Assembly (NCBI RefSeq): GCF_900111595.1 | Contig: NZ_FOHN01000020.1 | Span: 1-60,000 of the forward strand | Length of the DNA: 60,000 bases | Reading direction: 5' to 3' | Source of the DNA: [Clostridium] polysaccharolyticum | GTDB taxonomy: Bacteria; Bacillota; Clostridia; Lachnospirales; Lachnospiraceae | Shown: in pieces, positions 1 to 7,345 of the stretch | Layout of the letters: each line of letters starts with the position of its first letter | Numbering within the stretch: position 1 is the stretch's first letter | The notes under the pieces: model-generated | What the model was told of the DNA's origin: nothing | Database searches by the model: none | What the model saw: only the letters and a program-made list of their open reading frames with translations | Position numbers and translations under genes: made by a program

Positions 1-320
1 TTATGAATAGCACATATGAACAGTTATGCAGAAACTTGGAAACCTTAAAACTTACACAAATGCAGCTGCATCTTGATGAGGTTGCAGATTTTGTGACAGC
101 AAACCGCCTGTCTTTCTCAGAAGGCTTATTAAAATTAACTTCTTACGAGGCAGATTTTAAAGCTGCCAGTGCAGCCAAATCCATGATTAAAGCGGGTGCA
201 TTTCCACATCACAAAGAGCTGAAAGATTTTGATTTCACCTTCCAGTCCTGCATTAACCAGCAGCAAATTGCTGAATTCGGGACCCTGCGTTTCCTTGAAC
301 AGAATGAGAATATTGTATTT
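1..320 (+). pseudogene. IstB-like IS21 helper ATPase, N-terminal fragment
   Basis: The reading frame from the ATG at 3 encodes about 106 residues typical of the N-terminal domain of IstB, the AAA+ helper of IS21-family transposition (start MNSTYEQLCRNLETLKLTQM; later an ENIVF stretch that in intact IstB runs straight into the Walker A P-loop). Homology stops at about 318-320, just before the P-loop, so the ATPase core is missing. The frame then runs on through antisense IS110-type sequence to a stop at 398. This is a dead relic of an IS21 element cut by another element. The upstream istA would lie outside the window. The family call is secure; the exact breakpoint is good to a few bases. Confidence 0.8.
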
Positions 321-383
321 ATCCATTGCATAGACAGCATTGGATTTGGAACTGACATCAATACCGACAAACAAAGTAGACAT
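321..383 (-). pseudogene. IS110-family transposase, N-terminal fragment
   Basis: Read on the minus strand from the ATG at 383, the sequence encodes MSTLFVGIDVSSKSNAVYAM followed by D. This is the start of an IS110-type (DEDD) transposase and contains the first catalytic Asp region (GIDVSSK). After 21 residues it runs into antisense IstB sequence at about 320, so only the extreme N terminus survives. The fragment points into the IstB relic, which suggests that an IS110 element inserted and was then mostly deleted. It is non-functional. Confidence 0.7.
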
Positions 384-990
384 AAAGTTAATCTTTAACA
401 TGATAGCACCATCCTTTCCGATTAGGATTTTTGGAACCTGAAACAGAAGGTTTATCCTGGGCATCAAGTGGTGACCGCAACCTCGCGTTATCAGCATGCA
501 CCCTGTCAGTCTTTCTTGCTGGGACTACGGCAGGGGATGAAGCATCTGTGTGAGCGGAATGTGCCACATGAGCCAGGCTGAATGCTTAGAAAGCAGACAC
601 AGCAAAAGCCGGCTGAAAGGAGAAAAAGCAGTGCCTTCGGACATCAGACTCTGTTGATATCATACCACAGGATAAACTTTATTCAATAAATAACGATAGA
701 CAGTATAGAGGGAAAAGGAATGAGGAGAATACCTCAGAGATGTTTCCTTCCTTCTATACCATAAAAAGAATAGGGTTATAACCAATTTTTCTTGGCTATA
801 AACTTATTATACGAGGATCATTTTGAATGAAATTTTGCTAGTTAAATTTAAATAGCACAGAATAAAGCTTTTATATAGCTATAAACTAAAAAAAGTGCTA
901 TACTAATCTGTAACATACATAATCAAAACCTTCCATAAGACATTCTTGTTTTACAATAATTAGATAAAATGAAAAAAGGAGTGTATTCAA
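384..990. other. Gene-free stretch: IS110 non-coding end, then intergenic DNA
   Basis: No convincing protein gene is present. From 384 to about 660 (minus-strand sense) the DNA directly precedes the IS110-type transposase start. In IS110-family elements this non-coding end encodes the bridge RNA, so a decayed bridge-RNA region is plausible, but I did not fold it. It is richer in GC than the DNA after it. From about 660 to 990 the DNA is AT-rich and serves as upstream region for the gene at 991, with a possible -10 hexamer TATACT at 899-904 lacking a clear -35, and a ribosome site AAAGGAG just before 991. Confidence 0.45.
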
Positions 991-1830
991 ATGTCAGAGA
1001 TTGTAATTCATAATCCTGTCTTGAAAACCATATGTAGTATGGTGCCGCTTTTTAGTACACTTTATAATGACGAGGTCTGTGTAGGTGTCACAGATACAGA
1101 ATGTTATCTTTTTACAAAGTACGGGAAGAATTTTAGCTTGCCATTTAAGGAAGGCTCTCCATTAAATCCTGGTATCATAAAAGCACAACGGGAAAGAACG
1201 CCGGTTATAATGGAAATACCACTTGAAATTATGGAACAGTCAAATGCAAATACAGCAAAAGCGTATTTTTTTCCTATTGAAGAAAATGGAAAAGTAGTCG
1301 GAACACTTGCCATTGCTGTTTTGCAGGATACTCGGTTTGAACTGGATCAGATTGTAGAAAAGTTAGAAGAACAGGCTGCTAGTTTATCAGGAGTTGTAGA
1401 CAATGTTGCGGAAGGAGTAATATCACTTCTTACAATGAATGAAGAGTTATTACATAAAACCAATGAAACAACTGTCAAAGCAAAAGACACGGATGAAATT
1501 GTAAGTTTAATTCAAGGAATTTCTTCTAAGACGAATCTTCTGGGATTAAATGCATCCATTGAAGCAGCACGTTCAGGTAAAGCTGGGAAAGGTTTTGGCG
1601 TTGTAGCAAAAGAAATTCAGAAACTGTCCATTACATCGAAAGATTCTATTATTAAAATAGACGATATTATCAAAGATATATCCGTCAATATTGATGAGAT
1701 TGATTCGGGACTAGATAACATTAATGTAGTGTCACAGCAGCAGGCTGAATCCGTCAAGATGCTTACTTCCGCTATGGAGGAAGTAAGAAACATTATTGTT
1801 AAGTTACATGAATTAGAAAAGAGATTATAG
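991..1830 (+). CDS. Soluble methyl-accepting chemotaxis-type signalling protein
   Basis: This 279-residue protein has two parts. Residues 1 to about 115 form a globular sensor-like region with no transmembrane segment. Residues about 120-279 form a coiled-coil receptor signalling domain. The hallmark hairpin tip is visible around residues 170-207 (ISSKTNLLGLNASIEAARSG, then GKGFGVVAKEI), which is where CheA and CheW bind. The protein is shorter than classical chemoreceptors because it lacks membrane segments, a HAMP domain and much of the helical bundle, so it should be cytoplasmic. The start ATG is preceded by AAAGGAG. No chemotaxis genes are nearby, so its signal and partners cannot be inferred. 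It may control chemotaxis or a non-motility output. The family call is firm; the ligand is unknown. Confidence 0.85.
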   Translation: MSEIVIHNPVLKTICSMVPLFSTLYNDEVCVGVTDTECYLFTKYGKNFSLPFKEGSPLNPGIIKAQRERTPVIMEIPLEIMEQSNANTAKAYFFPIEENGKVVGTLAIAVLQDTRFELDQIVEKLEEQAASLSGVVDNVAEGVISLLTMNEELLHKTNETTVKAKDTDEIVSLIQGISSKTNLLGLNASIEAARSGKAGKGFGVVAKEIQKLSITSKDSIIKIDDIIKDISVNIDEIDSGLDNINVVSQQQAESVKMLTSAMEEVRNIIVKLHELEKRL

Positions 1831-1843
1831 AATATGACTGCTG

Positions 1844-1870
1844 ATGCCTCCGCTTGATTAGTGGAGGCAT
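1844..1870 (+). terminator. Weak hairpin after the chemoreceptor gene
   Basis: ATGCCTCC at 1844-1851 pairs with GGAGGCAT at 1863-1870, giving an 8-bp stem with a short loop, 14 bases after the stop codon. The following T content (TTTCAATT) is modest, so this is a plausible but weak intrinsic terminator. Confidence 0.5.
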
Positions 1871-1873
1871 TTC

Positions 1874-1910
1874 AATTAATGCTTGTATTGTTCTGGTACA
1901 AGTATTAATT
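1874..1910. repeat. 14-bp inverted repeat upstream of the HemN-like gene
   Basis: AATTAATGCTTGTA (1874-1887) and TACAAGTATTAATT (1897-1910) form an inverted repeat with one G-T wobble and a 9-base spacer. There is no T-run afterwards, so it looks less like a terminator and more like a regulator operator or an RNA hairpin in the 88-bp gap before the gene at 1959. Confidence 0.45.
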
Positions 1911-1958
1911 GCAAATGGTTCTCTATAAAATATGGAAATAAACAAAGGAGAGTAAGTT

Positions 1959-3299
1959 ATGAATTATGAAAATATGAAACAGTTACATTTGCTAGCACAA
2001 AAGTATGAAGAATATGACAAACCGTTATATTTAGGTTATCCAATTGAAAATAGTTTTGATAAGAAAGTTACGAATACAACCATACAGGATTATGGGGATA
2101 AATTAAACTCGGCAGATCTTTATATTCATATTCCTTTCTGCAGAAAAATGTGCTATTTCTGTTGCTGTTATAGGGTTGCATTTCAAAATGAAATTCAGAT
2201 GGATCAATATGTGGATGCGATACAAAAGGAACTATTGCTTAAATTTGGGCAAAAAGAAAAAATGGTTTATACCAGTATGCATTGGGGGGGAGGCACGCCT
2301 GCTGTACTTACTGAAAAGCAAATAGAACGGTTATATCATTCGATTGAAACATATTTTACCCCAGCAGCAGGCAATATGACAAATATTGAGGCATATCCAA
2401 ACAGGACAGACATTACAAGTGAAAAGTTAAAATTGTTAAAGCAGCTTGGGTTTAATAGCATTAGTTTTGGAATTCAAGATTTTGACAAGAGAGTGCAAAA
2501 AGCAATCAACAGGGAATATGAGGTAAATGAAACCCTAAAGATTATGGACATGGCAAAAAAAGAAGGATTCATGGTACATATTGATTTGTGTTACGGACTT
2601 CCATTCCAAGGACTAAATGAGTTTGAAAAGACGTTAGAGGCTGTTATGAAAATAGAGCCAGAACAAATTGCAGCATATCCATATATGCATTATACGGTTA
2701 ATTTTCCACTTCAGAATAAAATATTAGTGAATAGTATTCCAAATTCTTTTATGAAATTACTGTTAAGTATGCTAGCAAAAGAAAAGCTGGCAGATAATTA
2801 TACGAAATATGGCATGGATACCTTTATTCGGAAAAATTCTTCCATAGATAATATGTGGAAATCTTCCAAAATAGTAAGAAATATGATGGGAACCAATATT
2901 GATACAGGCAATCTATTGTATGGTTTGGGTATGTCAGCTATAAGCCGTTGGGAAAACGGTTATGAAAAAAATACAGATTCATTGAAAGAGTACGAAGAAA
3001 CTATTTTTGAAGGGAAATTGCCAATTATAAGAGAACATATTATGACAAAGGAAGATAAACTAAGACATTTTTTAATTGAAGAACAAATTGGTGGAATAAG
3101 ACAAATTAATAAAAAGCAGATAGAAAAAAGAATAGGAATTCCTTTTTTTGAAAAATTTGCACGTCAGTATGAAAAAATGGTGGAGTTTGAAAAGGATGGA
3201 CTGATAGCAGGTTTAGATGAAGACATTATATATTTGACGGATATAGGAAGCGAATTTACAAGATGTATTGCACATATTTTTAATGAATACTGCGAATAA
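1959..3299 (+). CDS. HemN-like oxygen-independent coproporphyrinogen oxidase family protein
   Basis: This is a 446-residue radical SAM protein of the HemN/HemW family. The cluster motif CRKMCYFCCC (residues about 61-70) has the CxxxCxxC triad for the [4Fe-4S] cluster plus the extra Cys two residues later that HemN uses, preceded by the family block YIHIPF. The block HWGGGTP (about 109-115) matches the SAM-binding glycine motif, and the length is close to HemN (about 457). HemN decarboxylates coproporphyrinogen III to protoporphyrinogen without oxygen; relatives include heme chaperones (HemW) and heme-degrading enzymes (HutW/ChuW). The C-terminal half is divergent and no heme genes are near, so the exact reaction is open. 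The gene lies 20 bp before the sucrose hydrolase and probably shares its transcript. Ribosome site AAAGGAGAG precedes the ATG. Confidence 0.75.
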   Translation: MNYENMKQLHLLAQKYEEYDKPLYLGYPIENSFDKKVTNTTIQDYGDKLNSADLYIHIPFCRKMCYFCCCYRVAFQNEIQMDQYVDAIQKELLLKFGQKEKMVYTSMHWGGGTPAVLTEKQIERLYHSIETYFTPAAGNMTNIEAYPNRTDITSEKLKLLKQLGFNSISFGIQDFDKRVQKAINREYEVNETLKIMDMAKKEGFMVHIDLCYGLPFQGLNEFEKTLEAVMKIEPEQIAAYPYMHYTVNFPLQNKILVNSIPNSFMKLLLSMLAKEKLADNYTKYGMDTFIRKNSSIDNMWKSSKIVRNMMGTNIDTGNLLYGLGMSAISRWENGYEKNTDSLKEYEETIFEGKLPIIREHIMTKEDKLRHFLIEEQIGGIRQINKKQIEKRIGIPFFEKFARQYEKMVEFEKDGLIAGLDEDIIYLTDIGSEFTRCIAHIFNEYCE

Positions 3300-3319
3300 A
3301 TTATTAGTGGAGAGACTTT

Positions 3320-4732
3320 ATGAATAAAAATAAATATAGATTAAGGTTTCATCTTATGCCACCAAGTGGCTGGATGAATGATCCAAATGGACTTTGTTAT
3401 TACAAAGGTTTCTATCATGTATTTTTCCAGTATGCACCAAAGGATCCAAAAGGGAAAGTGCGTTACTGGGGACATTATATTTCAAAAGATCTGCTTACAT
3501 GGGAATATGTAGGAATTACTATTAAGAGTGATCATCAATGGGACAAAAGTGGTGCTTACTCTGGATGTGGCTTCACAGAAGATGGAATCATGGAGCTGTT
3601 CTACACAGGGAATGTGGAGGAAGAGGGAAACTATGACTATGTTTTGGAAGGAAGAGGTGCCAATGTGATTACCATAAAAAGTAATGACGGCATGACATTT
3701 TCCGAAAAGGAACTGCTCCTAAGCAACGAAGACTATCCAGAGGATTATACATGCCATGTACGAGATCCAAAAGTCTGGAAAAAGGATGGCACTTACTACA
3801 TGCTTTTAGGTGGAAGGAAAAAAGGGGATAAAGGAGCCATTTTGCAATACCAGTCAAAAGATAAAGTACACTGGTCACTAAGCGGAGAAGTGACTACCAA
3901 AGAACCCTTTGGTTATATGTGGGAATGCCCAGATGCAGTTACATTAGATGGAAAGACCATTCTTATGTGCTGTCCACAAGGAGTTCCAAGAAATGAACTG
4001 CGTTTTCAGAACATTTACTTGTCTGGGTATTTTATTTTAGAAGACAGAGACAAGGAAAATATAAAGGGTTTCTGTAATCCTGATGATTTTGTACCTTGGG
4101 ATTATGGCCATGATTTCTATGCACCACAAACCATGCGGGATGCCAAAGGAAGAACATTGTTAATTGGATGGGCTGGCATGCCAGATATGGATGCGGAGTA
4201 TACCAATCAGCCGATTATAGAAGAAGGCTGGCAGCATTCCCTTACAGTACCTCGTGTCTTAACTATAAAAAATGGTGCTGTATACCAGAATCCAGTGGAG
4301 GAGCTAAAATTACTTCGTGATGGGAAAATACAGTTTGTACAGCAAGGAGAAAACATTTGCTACAAAGCAGCTTATGAGACTTGGGATATGGAAGTGGAGT
4401 TAAAAAAAGATAAGAATAAGAAAGAAATCTGTTTTAACGAAGAAGTAAGCTTAAGCTGGGAAAATGGAATTTTTACAGTGTTATTTACGGGGGACTGTGG
4501 ATGTGGCAGGAAAAAACGGCAGATTGTGGTGGAGTCTTTAGAAAACATCCGTATTTTAAAGGATGTTTCTATGTTTGAGATTTATTTAAATCAAGGAAAA
4601 TATGTTCTGACAGAACGGTATTTTCCAGAGGAAACCAAATGGATATTGGTTCGGATTCAAGGTGCTAAGGATGCCGTTATGTGGAATTTAAGAAAGATGG
4701 AGGTACACTACAATATTAGTGACGAAGAATAG
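3320..4732 (+). CDS. GH32 sucrose-6-phosphate hydrolase / beta-fructofuranosidase
   Basis: This 470-residue glycoside hydrolase family 32 enzyme cleaves the fructosyl bond of sucrose or sucrose 6-phosphate. The three catalytic blocks of the five-bladed propeller are present: WMNDPNG near residue 18 (Asp nucleophile), RDP near residue 149 (transition-state stabiliser) and WECPD near 200 (Glu acid/base). A C-terminal beta-sandwich follows from about residue 330. There is no signal peptide, so it should act in the cytoplasm, as expected for a phosphorylated or imported substrate. No PTS transporter, fructokinase or LacI regulator is adjacent, so substrate preference within GH32 is uncertain. It lies close behind the HemN-like gene and is closed by a good terminator. 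Confidence 0.9.
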   Translation: MNKNKYRLRFHLMPPSGWMNDPNGLCYYKGFYHVFFQYAPKDPKGKVRYWGHYISKDLLTWEYVGITIKSDHQWDKSGAYSGCGFTEDGIMELFYTGNVEEEGNYDYVLEGRGANVITIKSNDGMTFSEKELLLSNEDYPEDYTCHVRDPKVWKKDGTYYMLLGGRKKGDKGAILQYQSKDKVHWSLSGEVTTKEPFGYMWECPDAVTLDGKTILMCCPQGVPRNELRFQNIYLSGYFILEDRDKENIKGFCNPDDFVPWDYGHDFYAPQTMRDAKGRTLLIGWAGMPDMDAEYTNQPIIEEGWQHSLTVPRVLTIKNGAVYQNPVEELKLLRDGKIQFVQQGENICYKAAYETWDMEVELKKDKNKKEICFNEEVSLSWENGIFTVLFTGDCGCGRKKRQIVVESLENIRILKDVSMFEIYLNQGKYVLTERYFPEETKWILVRIQGAKDAVMWNLRKMEVHYNISDEE

Positions 4733-4740
4733 AAAAAAGA

Positions 4741-4779
4741 ATGATCCTACTTCATTTTGAGGTAGGGTCATTTTTTTTG
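4741..4779 (+). terminator. Intrinsic terminator after the GH32 gene
   Basis: ATGATCCTAC (4741-4750) pairs with GTAGGGTCAT (4762-4771) in a 10-bp stem with one wobble, followed by a run of T to about 4778. It lies 8 bases after the stop and separates the sugar gene from the siderophore operon. Confidence 0.9.
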
Positions 4780-4831
4780 CAGAGTATAAAGAGATAGAAA
4801 TTATAGACAGGAAACGATAGAAATTATCATT

Positions 4832-4846
4832 TGAAAACAATTCTCA
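4832..4846. promoter_or_regulatory. Fur-type box upstream of the siderophore operon
   Basis: TGAAAACAATTCTCA matches the 7-1-7 Fur consensus TGATAATNATTATCA at 12 of 14 scored positions. It lies 10 bases upstream of the -35 hexamer of the promoter at 4856-4884, where bound Fur could block polymerase. This fits iron repression of siderophore synthesis. The call rests on the match and the context; no fur gene is in the window. Confidence 0.65.
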
Positions 4847-4855
4847 ATATCATTA

Positions 4856-4884
4856 TTGACGATTTTATACGATACATTTATCAT
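4856..4884 (+). promoter_or_regulatory. Sigma-A promoter of the siderophore biosynthesis operon
   Basis: TTGACG (4856-4861), a 17-bp spacer and TATCAT (4879-4884) form a good housekeeping promoter, giving a leader of about 40 bases before the thioesterase start at 4934, whose ribosome site is AAGGAGG at 4919-4925. Confidence 0.7.
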
Positions 4885-4933
4885 ATTACATAAAAAAAGA
4901 CTACATTTCCAACACACCAAGGAGGAATTTGAC

Positions 4934-5689
4934 ATGAATACACAGCAGATATGGCGAAAGAATAAGCGGCCAATCAAGCCAGAGGATACGGTATTGCTCT
5001 GCTTTCCATTTGCAGGAGGAGGGGCATCTGCTTATTATTCCTGGTATGACAAGTTACCAGAAGACATTGTGTTATGTCCAGTTCAGCTTCCAGGCAGAGA
5101 GGATAGGTTCAAAGAACCTCCTTACTTGTCTATGGATCATTTAATAGAAGATCTCTTGCCAGACATACGTCAGATACCCAATAATTTGATTCTGTTTGGT
5201 CATAGTATGGGTGCCAAAATCGCTTATGAAGTGGAAAAGAGATTAGAACAAGAAGGAAAAACAAGTCTGCATTTGATTGTATCGGGAAACCGTCCTCCTC
5301 ATATGCCAGAACCGAAACCGATTCACCATCTAGATGACGAGGCATTTCGGCATGCTTTGGCAAGATTTGAAGGGACACCAAAAGAAATATTAGAAAATCA
5401 GGATTTGTTTCAGTTCTTTTTACCAATGCTCCGGGCAGATTTTCAAATGGATGAAATGTACTGTGAAATGGAAAAGACAAGGTTAAAATGTCCAATTCTT
5501 GCATTGGGAGGCGAGGAGGATGGCGAAGCAGTACCAGAAGAAATTCGGCTTTGGGAAGAGTATACCGGAGATACTTTTTCGTGCAGATTTTTCCCAGGAG
5601 GACATTTTTTTGTGTGGGAACTGGAAAAAGAAGTATTAGAAATAATCAGACAGAATCTGCTTATACAGATGGAGGAGTCGTATATATAA
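4934..5689 (+). CDS. Type II (editing) thioesterase of the thiazoline NRPS
   Basis: This is a 251-residue alpha/beta hydrolase. The N-terminal block LLCFPFAGGGASAYYSW, the nucleophile elbow GHSMGA (Ser about 91) and a late His in GGHFF are those of external thioesterases such as YbtT and GrsT. Such enzymes clear misprimed or stalled acyl groups from carrier domains. The ATG at 4934 is chosen over the upstream TTG at 4856 because an ideal AAGGAGG lies just before it and the upstream frame overlaps the promoter. It is the first gene of the biosynthetic operon, 22 bp ahead of the aryl-AMP ligase. The role as editor of this NRPS is inferred from context; the family is certain. Confidence 0.9.
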   Translation: MNTQQIWRKNKRPIKPEDTVLLCFPFAGGGASAYYSWYDKLPEDIVLCPVQLPGREDRFKEPPYLSMDHLIEDLLPDIRQIPNNLILFGHSMGAKIAYEVEKRLEQEGKTSLHLIVSGNRPPHMPEPKPIHHLDDEAFRHALARFEGTPKEILENQDLFQFFLPMLRADFQMDEMYCEMEKTRLKCPILALGGEEDGEAVPEEIRLWEEYTGDTFSCRFFPGGHFFVWELEKEVLEIIRQNLLIQMEESYI

Positions 5690-5711
5690 AAAACAGGAAG
5701 AGGAGAAACAA

Positions 5712-7325
5712 ATGAAGCAATACCAAAAAGATTATAGTACATATGAAGCATTAGAAGGATGGGAAAAAGCAAGCATTGGGCAGCAGCTTCGGAATTGGGC
5801 AAAACGATATCAGGATCAGGTAGCGGTGGCAGATGAGAAAGAGAAAATTACGTATCGGGAATTGAATGAGAAAGCAGACAGCATGGCGTTTGGATTTCTG
5901 GAAATGGGAATACAGCCAGGAGATAAGGTAGTGGTTCAATTGCCAAACAGGATTTCGTTTGTAAAAACACTATTTGCACTTATCCGGGCTGGTGCCGTTC
6001 CAATCCTTGCACTTCCTGCACACCGGGAAGCAGAGCTGGAAGGAATTATAAAGCTTGCTAAGCCAGCTGCCTATATTGTAGCAGAAAAATATCTAGGTTA
6101 TGATTATCTGCCAATGGCAAGGAAGCTGAAAAAAAACTTTGACTGTTTAAAAGCGGTTATTGTAGATGGAGAGCAAAAGGTAGATTTTTTACTGGATCAT
6201 GTAATGGGAGAATCCAGGCAATTACCAGAGGTGGATCCTTATGAACCAGCGGTCTTTTTATTATCGGGAGGGACAACTGGAATTCCGAAGCTGATTCCAA
6301 GAACTCATGCAGATTATATGTATAATGCTAGAATGTCAGCAAAACGGTGTCAGTTAAAAGAAGAAAGCGTGTATCTTGCTTCGCTTCCTGTGGCTCATAA
6401 CTTTCCGTTATGTTGTCCTGGACTGCTTGGCACTCTGGATGCAGGGGGAAAAGTAATACTATCGGCAACTACAAGTCCAGATGATATCTTGTCTTTAATC
6501 AGTGAAGAGAAAGTAACGATTACTGCACTGGTGCCTGCAATGGTTACTGTTTGCATGGAATTGCTACAATGGGATGAAGACTATGATATTTCCAGTCTAA
6601 AGATTCTTCAGGTTGGTGGTGCGGTACTGGAGGATTCGCTGGCAGACAAAATCAACGAGGAGTGGCCAGACCGTCTGATGCAGGTGTTTGGAACAGCGGA
6701 AGGATTGTTATGCTTTACTAGTATGGAAGATGAGAAAGAAGTTGTGGCAAGATGTCAGGGAAAACCAATATCGCCAGCGGATGAAGTGAAAATTGTGGAT
6801 GAATATGGTTTTGAAGTAGCAGTGGGAGAATATGGAGAACTTCTTTCCAGAGGACCTTATACCATAGATGGTTACTATATGGCAGACGAAGCCAACCAAA
6901 ACAGTTTTACGGAAGATGGCTTTTATAAAACCGGTGATCGTGCTACATGGACAAAAGAAGGCAACATCCGAATGGGTGGAAGGCTAAAAGAGCAGATTAA
7001 TCGTGCAGGGGAAAAGATAATGCCAGCGGAAGTAGAAGCGTTTCTTTGTAAACATGAGCATATTAAAGAAGCGGCAGTAGTTGGTGTACCAGATAAAGAG
7101 TTAGGAAACCGTATTTGTGCATTTCTTATGACAGAAGAAGATGCAGAACTTTCTTTAAGTGAAGTTCACCGTTACTTAAAAAGGGAAGGAATCGCAACAT
7201 ATAAAATGCCTGATCAGGTTGAACAGGTAGAGGTCTGGCCTCTTACAAGTGTAGGAAAAATAGATAAGAAAGTACTTGTACAAATGGCTCAAGGGAAGAA
7301 GGATGAAAGGGAAAATGCACAATAG
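5712..7325 (+). CDS. Salicyl-AMP ligase (aryl acid adenylation enzyme, YbtE/PchD-like)
   Basis: This 537-residue stand-alone adenylation enzyme activates an aryl acid with ATP and loads it on the aryl carrier domain at the start of the next gene's product. The P-loop SGGTTGIPK and the family block AHNFPLCCPG (residues 228-237) are visible. In the DhbE/EntE family the residues equivalent to DhbE Ser240 and Val337 separate dihydroxybenzoate from salicylate users; here they appear as Cys235 and Leu333, and the residue after the HN pair is Phe. From memory of the YbtE/PchD pattern this points to salicylate. The catalytic C-terminal Lys lies in SVGKIDKK. No salicylate synthase is encoded in the window. 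The gene lies between the thioesterase and the NRPS, with gaps of about 20 bp. Confidence 0.9.
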   Translation: MKQYQKDYSTYEALEGWEKASIGQQLRNWAKRYQDQVAVADEKEKITYRELNEKADSMAFGFLEMGIQPGDKVVVQLPNRISFVKTLFALIRAGAVPILALPAHREAELEGIIKLAKPAAYIVAEKYLGYDYLPMARKLKKNFDCLKAVIVDGEQKVDFLLDHVMGESRQLPEVDPYEPAVFLLSGGTTGIPKLIPRTHADYMYNARMSAKRCQLKEESVYLASLPVAHNFPLCCPGLLGTLDAGGKVILSATTSPDDILSLISEEKVTITALVPAMVTVCMELLQWDEDYDISSLKILQVGGAVLEDSLADKINEEWPDRLMQVFGTAEGLLCFTSMEDEKEVVARCQGKPISPADEVKIVDEYGFEVAVGEYGELLSRGPYTIDGYYMADEANQNSFTEDGFYKTGDRATWTKEGNIRMGGRLKEQINRAGEKIMPAEVEAFLCKHEHIKEAAVVGVPDKELGNRICAFLMTEEDAELSLSEVHRYLKREGIATYKMPDQVEQVEVWPLTSVGKIDKKVLVQMAQGKKDERENAQ

Positions 7326-7345
7326 AAGAAAGGCTTGGTAATCAT

